DNA of 64,000 nucleotides, taken from assembly GCF_023635005.1 (NCBI RefSeq), contig NZ_JAMLJM010000005.1, forward strand, positions 62,001-126,000, in the 5' to 3' direction. Positions 16,183-24,967 of the stretch are shown one piece after another. This DNA is from Flavobacterium luminosum. Lineage in GTDB: Bacteria; Bacteroidota; Bacteroidia; Flavobacteriales; Flavobacteriaceae. A program made the translations under genes and the position numbers. Below the pieces are notes generated by a model. It was not told the origin of the DNA, made no database searches, and saw nothing but the letters and a program-made list of their open reading frames with translations. The first letter of the stretch is position 1, and every line of letters begins with the position of its first letter.

Positions 16183-16814
16183 GAGATTATATCGAATTTT
16201 AATCCTTTTTCTTTATAAAAATCAATTGCTTTGGGTAAAGCATATTGTAAATTTTTAAAAGCTTTCACACTATCGTGAAACACTATAATACTTCCACTTT
16301 CTACTTTGTTGGTGCTGTTTTCAAAACATTCTTGAGGTGAGATAGTAGAATCAAAATCAGCGCTTAAAATATCCCACATGATAATTTTATATCCCAGCTT
16401 TCTTGTAGCTTTCGATTGGGATGGTGTTAGTTTGCCATAGGGCGGACGAAAAATTTTACTTTCCTCAGCTTTTTCTTTTGCTATTTCGGTTTGGCATTGC
16501 TCAATGTTTTTTAAATAATTTTTTGTTGAGGTTTTCCATCCTAAAACATGATTATGGGTATGGTTACCTACAGAATGTCCTTCTGCAATGATTCTTTGAA
16601 ATAGTTCAGGATATTTTTGGATGTTTTGTCCAATGCAGAAGAACGTAGCTTTTACATTATGTTTTCTTAAAACATCTAAAACCCAAGGAGTGATTTCTGG
16701 CGTAGGACCATCGTCAAAAGTTAGAAAAACTTTGTTTTGAGTGTTGGGAATAAACCAAATTTGGTTATGAAATAACCATTGAACTAATTTATTTGTTTTG
16801 GTCCAGTAAAACAT
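16179..16814 (-). CDS. Polysaccharide deacetylase family protein (NodB homology domain)
   Basis: 211 residues, a single NodB domain (carbohydrate esterase 4 type) that removes N- or O-acetyl groups from amino sugars with a divalent metal. All five motifs can be read: TFDDGP (catalytic and metal Asp34/Asp35), HSVGNHTHNH (metal histidines), RPPYGK, the WDILSADFD segment and IIVFHDS. There is no signal peptide, though the N-terminus (LVQWLFHNQIWFI) is weakly hydrophobic. The substrate could be peptidoglycan or a surface polysaccharide; the neighbours do not decide. Confidence 0.9.
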   Translation of the reverse strand: MFYWTKTNKLVQWLFHNQIWFIPNTQNKVFLTFDDGPTPEITPWVLDVLRKHNVKATFFCIGQNIQKYPELFQRIIAEGHSVGNHTHNHVLGWKTSTKNYLKNIEQCQTEIAKEKAEESKIFRPPYGKLTPSQSKATRKLGYKIIMWDILSADFDSTISPQECFENSTNKVESGSIIVFHDSVKAFKNLQYALPKAIDFYKEKGLKFDIIS

Positions 16815-16822
16815 ATTGTAAA

Positions 16823-16857
16823 AATAAAGCTTTCGAAAAAAATCCGAAAGCTTTATT
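16823..16857 (-). terminator. Terminator of the DUF2723 gene
   Basis: Perfect 13-bp stem AATAAAGCTTTCG (16823-16835) with 16845-16857 and a 9-base A-rich loop. It lies 21 bases after the DUF2723 stop codon, and Ts follow on the minus strand. Confidence 0.85.
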
Positions 16858-16878
16858 GATGATTATTCTTTTTAAATT

Positions 16879-19800
16879 TTATTGTAATTCGATGCCGAAT
16901 CGCTCAAATCGTTGAGCAAAACCGTTAAATGAAGGTTTTAACTCATTATAAAAAGCATTGTCTTTATTGTCATAAGCAATTAAAAGCAATCCTCTGTATC
17001 GTTCAATGCTAGTCACAATATCTACGGCGAAATCGTTTTGTTCACTAGGGTTTAATGAAGTGAAGTATTTCAATTCGTCTTGATATTTTGCAACCAATTG
17101 TTTGAGTAATTTTTGGGCTTTCTCTTTTTTACCTAGTTTGTAATAATTATCCGCAAAAGGATCTACTAAACTGTAAAATTCGTAATAGTCTAGAGGTAAT
17201 TTAGCAATAGCCATATCCACTACTTTCTCCGCTTTGTCAAATTTTCCTTCGGCAATTAAAGCTTTGGCTAATCTATTGAAATTGGTTCGGTAGGAAATAC
17301 TGTTTTTTCTAGTTTCAGGATCGTGATAAATATCGGTTCTTTCCCCATTACCCCAAGTCCATTTCATCACGTTGTTATACATTACATTAGTATCTATTCT
17401 TCCCATTTCAAAGCTGTAAGACTCTTTGTTTATGGGTGTTCTTAGAGGAACCAAACGATAAATCATTCCGTCAAGTTGTAAGTATTCTTTCATCCAGATA
17501 TAATCGTCATCAGCAAAAGCTCCTGGAGAGAAATAAATTGGACGTTTCCAGTTGTTATTTCTCACAATGTCTAACATCATTAATCTGTTTTTGTAGATAG
17601 CGTCTCCTTTAATATCGATGTCTATGTGAGGTACGATAGAATCAGCCAATTTAGGGTTAACTACTTTGTTGGCTAGAACAGCTTTCTTATCTACAGGAAT
17701 ACGAAGTTTATTGGTCGGATAAAATTGAATTTTATGTCCGTTACGCATTTCAATTAAAGTTCGAGGATCATCACTAGAGATGAAATCGAAAAATTCATTT
17801 ACATCCATACGAGCATCGGTGGCTTTGTCGAAAATAAGATAATCTCTTTTTTCGCCCACGTAATCCTTATGTTCAAAAGAAATAGGCATTGGATCCGAAT
17901 CATATGCTTTACGTTTCATCGAATCGATATACCAATCCGTCATCAATAAACTAGTGTTTACAATGCGTACATCGGTTCTGTAACCCTCTATTTCTTGCAG
18001 ATACCACATTGGGAAAGTATCATTGTCTCCAATAGTGAACAAGATGGCATTTGGAGCACAAGAATCTAAATACGCTTTAGCAGAAGAAACAGCAGTGTAT
18101 TTGTTTGAGCGATCATGGTCGTCCCAGTTCTGAGAAGCCATTAAAACCGGTGCTGCTAATAAACAGGCTCCTATGGCTATTGGTCCGGCAACTTTTGGAG
18201 TAATAAATGCTTTGATTGTGTCATAAATAGCATAAACACCAATACCTATCCAAATGGCAAAAACATAGAAAGAGCCTACTAAGGCGTAATCGCGTTCGCG
18301 AGGTTCAAAAGGTCTTTCGTTTAAGTATATTTTAAGAGCCAATCCGGTAAAAATGAATAAAGCTAGTAAGACATAGAAACTTTTAATGTCTTTTTTAGCG
18401 TGGAAGAAAAATCCAATAAGGCCAATGATAAATGGTAAAAAGAAATAAGTGTTTCTTCCTTTATTGTTTTTCCAATCCGCCGGTAGATTGTCTTGAGAAC
18501 CTAGTCGAATAGAATCTAAAAAGTTGATACCGCTAATCCAGTTTCCATCTTTTAAATCGTATTCACCTTGTTTGTCGTTTTGTCTTCCGGTGAAATTCCA
18601 CATTAGGTATCTCCAATACATGTAACCAAATTGGTATTCAAACATGAATTGTAAATTATCTAGTGTCGAAGGTTTTTCTATGATTAGATAACGACCATAA
18701 GCTCTCAAAAACTTGTCATAATCTTCCATGTCTAGCTTTCCTGAAGCAAAAGAAGCTCTGAATTCGGAAACAATTTGGGTCATTTGTTGTAATTCACTCT
18801 CGTCTTCAAAAGCATTGTGATTGATAGTGAATTCTAATGGACTAGTGAAACGCATGTAATTTACATTGTGGTCTCCACTCCACATACGAGGCAAAATAGC
18901 CTTGTGATTGTCATCAGAATTTTGTTTTCCGTTTTTGTAATTATTAACAATTACATATTTTCCGGTTTTATAATCACGCTCATAATTTGGTTTGTCATCA
19001 GTATACGGGTTGTCTTCATCTAATCCAGCGTACACATCTGAAAACTGAGGCCCATAAAACAATTTTTGTTCCCCATATTGTTCGCGGTTGTAATACGCTA
19101 AAACTTCTCGGGCATCAGAGGGTTTGTTTTCGTTGATTGGTGTATCAGCATTCGCGCGGATAGGTAACATGATCCAAGTCGAGAATCCTATTAAAATGAA
19201 GAGAACACACAAAAGAATGGTGTTGTAGAAAACTTTTCCGTTTTCGCGAGTATATTTTAATCCGAAGTAGAAGAAAGCAATCAAAAGAATGCTCACAAAG
19301 ATACTTCCAGAGTTAAAAGGTAGTCCTAGACTATTTACCATAAAAACTTCAGTAGCTCCGAAGAACGTCATGATCCATGGTAATAGTAATTTAAAGATGA
19401 ACAATAATATAGAAACAACTACAATATTGGCTACTATGAAGTTTTTAATCGTTACTTTCTCGTATTTTTTGAAGTAATACAAAAATCCAATGGAAGGAAT
19501 GGTTAGCAAAGCCATGAAGTGAACACCGAAAGAGAGTCCAACAACTAAAGCAATAAGTAATAACCATTTGTTTCCTCTAGGTTCATCCATTTCTTGTTCC
19601 CAGCGAAGGCCTAACCAAAACAACAAAGCAATTAAAACGGTTGCCATAGCGTATACTTCAGCTTCTACAGCATTATACCAGAAACTATCTGAAAAGGTAA
19701 AAGCCATTGCGCCTACAAAAGAAGCGCCTAAAATAACGATAGCATTGTTGTTGTTTATTTCTGTGAATGCCTTAACTATTTTTCGTAATAATATGGTAGA

Positions 19801-20091
19801 AGACCAAAATAAAAACAAAATAGTGAAAGCACTTGAGAATACAGACATCATATTAACCATTAGGGCAATATTTTCTTTGCCAATAGCGAACATAGAAAAG
19901 AAAGCACCCATCATTTGGAATAGAGGGGCACCCGGTGGATGGCCTACTTCTAGGTTAGCAGCCGTTGCAATGTATTCTCCACAATCCCAGAAACTCATTG
20001 TAGGTTCTACGGTTAAAGAGTAAACTAAAAGGGAAATAAAAAAGGAAACCCAACCCAATATGGTGTTCCACTTGTTGAAATTGAATGACAT
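16879..20091 (-). CDS. Large DUF2723 (TMEM260-like) membrane protein, putative glycosyltransferase
   Basis: 1070 residues from the ATG at 20091, chosen because it gives MSFNFNKWNTILGWVSF, the usual family start. The N-terminal half has about 10-12 membrane helices and the early luminal loop TVEPTMSFWDCGEYIATAANLEVGHPPGAPLF, in which the acidic residues (WDCGE) resemble the catalytic loop of PMT-like transferases. The C-terminal half is a soluble periplasmic domain that ends in TPR-like helices (FDKAEKVVDMAI and GKKEKAQKLLKQL). Human TMEM260, in the same family, is an O-mannosyltransferase; the bacterial substrate is not established. The gene is monocistronic. Confidence 0.82.
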   Translation of the reverse strand: MSFNFNKWNTILGWVSFFISLLVYSLTVEPTMSFWDCGEYIATAANLEVGHPPGAPLFQMMGAFFSMFAIGKENIALMVNMMSVFSSAFTILFLFWSSTILLRKIVKAFTEINNNNAIVILGASFVGAMAFTFSDSFWYNAVEAEVYAMATVLIALLFWLGLRWEQEMDEPRGNKWLLLIALVVGLSFGVHFMALLTIPSIGFLYYFKKYEKVTIKNFIVANIVVVSILLFIFKLLLPWIMTFFGATEVFMVNSLGLPFNSGSIFVSILLIAFFYFGLKYTRENGKVFYNTILLCVLFILIGFSTWIMLPIRANADTPINENKPSDAREVLAYYNREQYGEQKLFYGPQFSDVYAGLDEDNPYTDDKPNYERDYKTGKYVIVNNYKNGKQNSDDNHKAILPRMWSGDHNVNYMRFTSPLEFTINHNAFEDESELQQMTQIVSEFRASFASGKLDMEDYDKFLRAYGRYLIIEKPSTLDNLQFMFEYQFGYMYWRYLMWNFTGRQNDKQGEYDLKDGNWISGINFLDSIRLGSQDNLPADWKNNKGRNTYFFLPFIIGLIGFFFHAKKDIKSFYVLLALFIFTGLALKIYLNERPFEPRERDYALVGSFYVFAIWIGIGVYAIYDTIKAFITPKVAGPIAIGACLLAAPVLMASQNWDDHDRSNKYTAVSSAKAYLDSCAPNAILFTIGDNDTFPMWYLQEIEGYRTDVRIVNTSLLMTDWYIDSMKRKAYDSDPMPISFEHKDYVGEKRDYLIFDKATDARMDVNEFFDFISSDDPRTLIEMRNGHKIQFYPTNKLRIPVDKKAVLANKVVNPKLADSIVPHIDIDIKGDAIYKNRLMMLDIVRNNNWKRPIYFSPGAFADDDYIWMKEYLQLDGMIYRLVPLRTPINKESYSFEMGRIDTNVMYNNVMKWTWGNGERTDIYHDPETRKNSISYRTNFNRLAKALIAEGKFDKAEKVVDMAIAKLPLDYYEFYSLVDPFADNYYKLGKKEKAQKLLKQLVAKYQDELKYFTSLNPSEQNDFAVDIVTSIERYRGLLLIAYDNKDNAFYNELKPSFNGFAQRFERFGIELQ

Positions 20092-20191
20092 AGATATGTA
20101 TTTCGGTTTGTATTTTTGCAACACAAAGAAACTATTTTTTTATCTAAAGAAAAGGTTAAAAAAAATTTTTTTAAAAATTTTTAAAAAAAAC

Positions 20192-20221
20192 TTGCAGAAA
20201 TAAAAAATGGTTGTAAATTTG
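20192..20221 (+). promoter_or_regulatory. tRNA-Gln promoter
   Basis: TTG at 20192-20194 and TAAATTTG at 20214-20221 with exactly 19 bases between them. An extreme A/T tract (about 20157-20190, blocks of A8, T7, A5, T5 and A8) lies immediately upstream and could act as an UP-element-like or bent-DNA activator. Confidence 0.85.
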
Positions 20222-20252
20222 CACTCGCATTAAGGAATTAACGCAGGTTTAA

Positions 20253-20323
20253 TGGTCCATGGTGTAATGGTAACACTACGGTTTTTGGTGCCGTCTTTCT
20301 AGGTTCGAGTCCTAGTGGACCAA
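20253..20323 (+). tRNA. tRNA-Gln (anticodon UUG)
   Basis: A 71-base cloverleaf: acceptor TGGTCCA/TGGACCA, D stem GTGT/ACAC, anticodon stem ACGGT/GCCGT with loop TTTTGGT giving anticodon TTG, and T stem CTAGG/CCTAG with loop TTCGAGT. The discriminator base is A and the terminal CCA is not encoded. Confidence 0.97.
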
Positions 20324-20328
20324 CAAAT

Positions 20329-20354
20329 AAAAGCTCTGATTTTCAGGGCTTTTT
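20329..20354 (+). terminator. tRNA-Gln terminator
   Basis: Stem AAAAGCTCTGA (20329-20339) with TCAGGGCTTTT (20343-20353), one G-T pair, followed by Ts, starting 5 bases after the tRNA. Confidence 0.85.
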
Positions 20355-20380
20355 TGTTTTATGTTTTTTATGATGTGATA

Positions 20381-20412
20381 AAAAAAGCCTTGATTTATGT
20401 CAAGGCTTTTTT
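20381..20412 (-). terminator. Terminator after fbp and the small membrane protein gene
   Basis: Perfect 13-bp stem AAAAAAGCCTTGA (20381-20393) with 20400-20412 and a 6-base loop. It lies 10 bases beyond the stop of the gene at 20423 on the minus strand, and its A/T flanks allow function in both directions. Confidence 0.88.
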
Positions 20413-20422
20413 TGTGATATGG

Positions 20423-20899
20423 CTATAACCATTTCTTTTCTTGGTTAGTGGCGTCTAAAACATCAATTTCTAATATGAATTTCATTTTGTCCGCAATACG
20501 GAAAGCTTCTTCTTTGTCGGTTGTTTTATAAAAGGTAATATGTTTATTTCCGTTATAAAATAAATTTAAAAGAATTGTATCATTTGTAAAAGAGGTACTA
20601 GCAGTAATCACTCTCACGGTTTGTTTTTCTGTAGTTTTAAAAACGGAAACATATTCGAATTTGGGACAAGGAATCCATTTTCCAAACTTTATACCAAAAA
20701 TCGATTTTACATTTCTATAGGTTTTGTTATCTAAATTAATTTCAGACCCTTCTTTGGTGATAAAGCCTAGTCCAATTGCAATAAATATGGACGCCAAAAC
20801 AATGTTTTTGAAGAATCCTAAAATACCTATCGTTAAAAAGAAGTACCCTATTATATTTTTCGGTAAAGGGTTTTCTTTTACATAACTTACAATACTCAT
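20423..20899 (-). CDS. Small membrane protein of unknown function
   Basis: 158 residues. Two hydrophobic segments lie near the N-terminus (IIGYFFLTIGILGFF and IVLASIFIAIGLGF), followed by a soluble beta-rich domain of about 100 residues (LDNKTYRNVKSIFGIKFGKWIPCPKFEYVSVFK onward) that resembles the PH-like membrane-anchored domains seen in many small bacterial proteins. I do not recognise a family. Its ATG overlaps the fbp stop (TAATG), so it is translated with fbp. A role in gluconeogenesis is not implied by this alone. Confidence 0.75.
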   Translation of the reverse strand: MSIVSYVKENPLPKNIIGYFFLTIGILGFFKNIVLASIFIAIGLGFITKEGSEINLDNKTYRNVKSIFGIKFGKWIPCPKFEYVSVFKTTEKQTVRVITASTSFTNDTILLNLFYNGNKHITFYKTTDKEEAFRIADKMKFILEIDVLDATNQEKKWL

Positions 20900-21906
20900 T
20901 ACTTACGTTCTCTCATGAATTCTTCTGCTTTTTCTACCATGTTGAAACTTCCGCAGAAAAAAGGAACGCGTTGGTGTAATTCTGTAGGTTGGATTTCCAT
21001 GATGCGTTGGTAACCATCAGATGCTTTTCCACCTGCTTGTTCCGCAATAAAAGCCATAGGATTACATTCGTATAGTAAACGAAGTTTCCCTTTTGGAGCT
21101 TTAGAACTGGTAGGATACAAATAAATACCACCTTTAATCATGTTTCGGTGAAAATCAGAGACTAAACTACCAATATATCTTGAAGTATAAGGACGATCTC
21201 CTTCTTCTGTTTGACAGTATTTAATATAATCTTTTACGCCTTGTGGAAAATGAATGTAATTCCCTTCATTAATCGAATATATTTTCCCGTTTTCAGGATA
21301 TTTCATATTAGGATGAGACAAATAGAAGGTTCCAATAGCAGGGTTTAGCGTAAAACCATTTACACCATGTCCCGTGGTGTACACTAACATGGTTGAGGTA
21401 CCGTAAATTACATAACCTGCAGCAACTTGATTAACGCCCGGTTGAAGAAAATCTTCTGTTTGCACGGGTGTTCCTAATGGAGTGATTCTTCTGAATACTG
21501 AAAATATAGTTCCTACCGAAACATTCACATCAATATTAGAAGATCCATCCAAAGGATCCATCAAGACTACGTACTTGTTGTTGTGGCTTTTGTCGGAACC
21601 GGCTACGGTGATAAAATCATCGTTTTCTTCGGAGGCAATTCCACAAACAATTTCGCGGTTAATTAAAGTTTGGATAAAAACTTCATTTGCGTAAACATCT
21701 AATTTTTGCTGATCTTCACCTTGAATGTTTTGGTCTCCAGCAGCTCCTACAATGTCAACCAAACCTGCTTTGTTCACTTTATAGTTCACCACTTTTGCAG
21801 CCAATCGGATGGAGTTGATAATTCTAGATAGTTCACCTGAAGAGTATTGGAAATCATTTTGTTTTTCAATAATGAATTCGCCAAGGGTTTTATTGCGTTC
21901 TTCCAT
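20899..21906 (-). CDS. fbp: Fructose-1,6-bisphosphatase, class I
   Basis: 335 residues from the ATG at 21906 ([12 protein letters not shown]). An upstream ATG at 21942 adds 12 residues that do not fit the family. The enzyme hydrolyses fructose-1,6-bisphosphate to fructose-6-phosphate, the committed step of gluconeogenesis. Metal and catalytic motifs are clear: [12 protein letters not shown] with the active-site glutamates, [22 protein letters not shown] as the inositol-phosphatase signature, and later [35 protein letters not shown] for substrate contacts. It is followed by the coupled small membrane protein gene. Confidence 0.96.
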   Translation of the reverse strand: MEERNKTLGEFIIEKQNDFQYSSGELSRIINSIRLAAKVVNYKVNKAGLVDIVGAAGDQNIQGEDQQKLDVYANEVFIQTLINREIVCGIASEENDDFITVAGSDKSHNNKYVVLMDPLDGSSNIDVNVSVGTIFSVFRRITPLGTPVQTEDFLQPGVNQVAAGYVIYGTSTMLVYTTGHGVNGFTLNPAIGTFYLSHPNMKYPENGKIYSINEGNYIHFPQGVKDYIKYCQTEEGDRPYTSRYIGSLVSDFHRNMIKGGIYLYPTSSKAPKGKLRLLYECNPMAFIAEQAGGKASDGYQRIMEIQPTELHQRVPFFCGSFNMVEKAEEFMRERK

Positions 21907-22054
21907 GTAAGAAATCGTTGTAGTTAGTGGTACAAATATCATGATTTATTTTCAAAGGTAAACCATCATTTAATTTGAAATTTTTCTGATAAAATTCTCT
22001 CTTGAAATAACAAAAAAGTTCCAATTGAGTTATATTTATCACTTTAAGTTATTT

Positions 22055-22062
22055 TATCTTTG
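22055..22062 (+). promoter_or_regulatory. -7 box before the M48 peptidase gene
   Basis: TATCTTTG fits TAnnTTTG and lies 19 bases before the chosen ATG at 22082. It also argues against the upstream ATG at 22025. No -33 element stands out. Confidence 0.5.
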
Positions 22063-22081
22063 TTTAAAAATTTACACAACT

Positions 22082-22915
22082 ATGAAAGCAAGAAAAATTG
22101 TCTATTTATTGGTCTTATTGGGAAGCGGGTCGTTACAGGCTCAAATTAATTTGGGTGAAAAAGCTCTAGGAGCACTTCAAAAAGGAGTGACTAGTTTCAC
22201 ATTTAGTGATGAAGATGCTGCCAATTTATCAAAGGAAGCCGTGGCCAAGATGGACAAAGAAAATGAAGTGGCAGGTCCTAAAGATCCCTATACTATTCGT
22301 TTGAATCGACTTTTTGGAAAGCATAAAAACGAAAATGGTTTAGTGTTGAATTATAAAGTATATAAAGTTAAAGAAGTTAATGCTTTTGCAACGGCCGATG
22401 GTAGTGTTCGTGTTTTTTCTGGTCTTATGGACATTATGGACGACAATGAATTATTAGCCGTAATTGGTCACGAAATCGGTCACGTAGCAAATCATGATTC
22501 AAGAGATGCCGTGAAAGCAGCGTATCGAAATGAAGCATTGTTAGATGCTGTAGCTTCTCAATCCGATAAAGTAGCCAAAGTAACAGATGGTCAGTTAGGA
22601 AAAATAGGTACAGCTTTGCTTTCGAACGCTCACAGTCGTAAGCAAGAATCAGATGCTGATATGTTTTCTTATGATTTTATGAAACGCAACGGTTATAATG
22701 TTAATGCAGTCGAGTCGGCTTTTAGCATTTTAGCGAAATTGAGTGAAGGAACCGAATCCAACGTGATTACCCGAATGATGAGTTCGCATCCAGATCCAAA
22801 AGATCGCGCGTTAAAGGCAAAAGAGAGGGCAGTTGCAGAAGGTTTATACAAACCATACGTGAAGGTGACTAAGAAGACAACGACCAAAAAAACAACCACT
22901 AAAAAGAAAAAATAA
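22082..22915 (+). CDS. Secreted M48-family metalloprotease
   Basis: 277 residues. The signal peptide MKARKIVYLLVLLGSGSLQAQ fixes the start at 22082 rather than 22025. The M48 core has the zinc site HEIGHVANHDSRD (HExxH) and the third ligand glutamate in SDADMF after RKQE, preceded by ADGSVRVFSGLMDIMDD. It ends in MMSSHPDPKDRA, typical of YcaL/LoiP-like periplasmic peptidases, and has a basic KKTTTKK tail. Such enzymes degrade misfolded outer-membrane proteins. The following GNAT gene starts 1 base after the stop. Confidence 0.92.
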   Translation: MKARKIVYLLVLLGSGSLQAQINLGEKALGALQKGVTSFTFSDEDAANLSKEAVAKMDKENEVAGPKDPYTIRLNRLFGKHKNENGLVLNYKVYKVKEVNAFATADGSVRVFSGLMDIMDDNELLAVIGHEIGHVANHDSRDAVKAAYRNEALLDAVASQSDKVAKVTDGQLGKIGTALLSNAHSRKQESDADMFSYDFMKRNGYNVNAVESAFSILAKLSEGTESNVITRMMSSHPDPKDRALKAKERAVAEGLYKPYVKVTKKTTTKKTTTKKKK

Positions 22916-22916
22916 A

Positions 22917-23390
22917 ATGATTATTCGTAGAGGTACAAAAAATGATATGCCACAGGTTCTGGAACTTATTCGTGAGCTGGCTATATTCGAAAAAGAACCC
23001 GATGCCGTAGTAGTAACTGTAGCCGATTTAGAGCGCGATGGTTTTGGTTCTAATCCTTTATTTTACACTTTTGTTGCAGAAGAAAAGAACGAAATTATAG
23101 GTATGGCGTTATACTATTATCGCTATTCTACTTGGAAAGGTAAGACCATTCACCTTGAAGATCTTGTGGTAAAGGAAAGTAAACGCGGAACGGGTGCCGG
23201 TTTTGCTTTGTATAAGGAAATTATCAAGCAAGGGAAAGAAGATCAAGTGCGTCGTATCGAATGGAATGTGTTGGATTGGAACCAAAATGCGATTGATTTT
23301 TATGAAAAATCTGGTGCGAAGGTTTTAGACGATTGGCGCGTAGTTCAGATGGATGAACAAGGAATAGATGAATTTTTAAGTAAAGTATAA
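22917..23390 (+). CDS. GNAT-family N-acetyltransferase (diamine acetyltransferase-like)
   Basis: 157 residues, a single GNAT domain. The start MIIRRGTKNDMPQVLELIRELAIFEKEPDAV and the acetyl-CoA site in VVKESKRGTGAGFALYKEIIKQG (pattern Q/RxxGxG/A) are clear, as is NVLDWNQNAIDFYEKSGAK. Overall it resembles spermidine/spermine- and thialysine-acetylating SSAT-type enzymes, which transfer acetyl groups to small polyamine-like substrates. The exact substrate is not shown. It is cotranscribed with the M48 gene and possibly with the aspartate kinase 48 bases downstream. Confidence 0.9.
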   Translation: MIIRRGTKNDMPQVLELIRELAIFEKEPDAVVVTVADLERDGFGSNPLFYTFVAEEKNEIIGMALYYYRYSTWKGKTIHLEDLVVKESKRGTGAGFALYKEIIKQGKEDQVRRIEWNVLDWNQNAIDFYEKSGAKVLDDWRVVQMDEQGIDEFLSKV

Positions 23391-23438
23391 TTAATAGCAA
23401 AAAATTACTCGAAACAGTGATTTGTAATTTTTTAAGAT

Positions 23439-24692
23439 ATGAGAATTTTTAAATTCGGTGGTGCATCAGTAAAAGATGCGGCCGGTGTAAAAAACGTTTT
23501 CGACGTTTTGCAAAAAGTAGGTTATGAAGAAGTTTTATTGGTGATTTCCGCGATGGGAAAAACGACCAATGCTTTGGAGGTGGTGATTAAGAATTATTTC
23601 GATAAATCACCTCAATTGAATGCTTCTGTTCAGGAAATCAAGAAATACCACAATGAAATTCTTCTCGATTTGTTCGAAAATGAAGAACATGAAGTTTTTC
23701 TGGATGTTCGTGACCATTTTGCCGATTTAGAATATTTCTTACGCAGTAACAAATCTCCTAATTATAATTTTGTCTATGACCAGATTGTGAGTTACGGAGA
23801 AATTATCTCTACAACCATTGTAAGTCACTACATGAGTTACAAAGGCATTCAAACAGAATGGATAGATGTTCGTAACTATATTAAAACAGATAATACCTAT
23901 CGAGATGCTAATGTGAATTGGGAAACCACTCAAAAGGCGATTTCAAAAATTGCTAAAAAGAAATCACTTTTCGTTACGCAAGGTTTCGTTGGAGCCGATG
24001 AAAATGGGTTTACAACAACATTAGGACGCGAAGGATCAGATTATACCGCGGCGATTTTTGCGTATTGTCTTAATGCTGAAAGTGTAACAATCTGGAAAGA
24101 TGTGCCTGGTGTAATGAATGCCGATCCTCGTTATTTTGAAAATGCCACGCTATTGCACCAAATTTCGTATCGAGAAGCTATAGAATTGGCTTTTTATGGC
24201 GCGAGTGTGATTCATCCTAAAACCTTGCAACCTTTACAAAGAAAAGAAATACCATTGTTTGTAAAGTCATTTATCAATCCGTTATTGCCCGGAACAAGTG
24301 TTTCCAAAGGAAAAGACTTAGAGCCTAAACTACCTTGCTTTATTGTTAAAAAAGACCAATTGTTGTTGTCTTTATCTTCAATTGATTTCTCTTTTATAAT
24401 GGAAGAAAATATCAGTGAGATTTTTGCTTTATTACATCAATACAAGATTAAAGTAAGCTTAATTCAGAATTCGGCAATTAGTTTTTCGGTTTGCGTAGAA
24501 GATAAATTTGGCAATTTTAAAGAATTGGTCAAAGTGCTTTCTAAAAAATTCAAAGTGTCCTACAATGAAAATGTTTCCTTGTATACAATTCGTCATTTTG
24601 ATGATAACGCGATGAAAATGGTAGAAAAAAATAAAACGGTTTTATTGCGACAAATGAGCCGTGAAACCTTACAAGTGGTAACAAAAGAATAA
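23439..24692 (+). CDS. lysC: Aspartate kinase
   Basis: 417 residues. The enzyme phosphorylates aspartate, the first step to lysine, threonine, methionine and diaminopimelate. The N-terminal catalytic domain (about 1-270) begins with KFGGASVKDAAGV, contains VTQGFVGADENGFTTTLGREGSDYTAAIFA and SVTIWKDVPGVMNADPR, and ends with FYGASVIHPKTLQPL. The C-terminal 130 residues form the regulatory ACT region. There is no homoserine dehydrogenase extension, so it is monofunctional. It is the last gene before a 275-base gap. Confidence 0.94.
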   Translation: MRIFKFGGASVKDAAGVKNVFDVLQKVGYEEVLLVISAMGKTTNALEVVIKNYFDKSPQLNASVQEIKKYHNEILLDLFENEEHEVFLDVRDHFADLEYFLRSNKSPNYNFVYDQIVSYGEIISTTIVSHYMSYKGIQTEWIDVRNYIKTDNTYRDANVNWETTQKAISKIAKKKSLFVTQGFVGADENGFTTTLGREGSDYTAAIFAYCLNAESVTIWKDVPGVMNADPRYFENATLLHQISYREAIELAFYGASVIHPKTLQPLQRKEIPLFVKSFINPLLPGTSVSKGKDLEPKLPCFIVKKDQLLLSLSSIDFSFIMEENISEIFALLHQYKIKVSLIQNSAISFSVCVEDKFGNFKELVKVLSKKFKVSYNENVSLYTIRHFDDNAMKMVEKNKTVLLRQMSRETLQVVTKE

Positions 24693-24713
24693 TTTAATAT
24701 TTTAATTCTTTAC

Positions 24714-24827
24714 AATAACCAACGGAATATTGGTGTTCTCTCTTTTTTAAAATTGTCTTCTCTGTAAAGTTTAAAACACTTTCTTCGAGATGATTTTGGA
24801 GATATCATCACAATTCGGTTGGTTATT
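24714..24827 (+). other. Structured intergenic element after lysC
   Basis: AATAACCAAC (24714-24723) and GTTGGTTATT (24818-24827) are perfect inverted repeats 94 bases apart. The interior carries a second 6-bp hairpin (24789-24794 with 24804-24809), and the right arm runs into a T-run. It could be a long-loop terminator for lysC, a small RNA, or an old mobile-element remnant. The rest of the 275-base gap holds a -7-like TATCTTTG at 24939-24946, just before the next gene. Confidence 0.4.
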
Positions 24828-24967
24828 TTTTTATAAAAGAGAATACTTGTTTCTTGATAGTTTTAGTTGATAGAAAGCGTTGAAACCTATTTCCTTAGTC
24901 AATTGAAATTCAGCATAGCATTTTTAACTGAATTACAATATCTTTGACAGATTGGAGTTTTTGCTAT

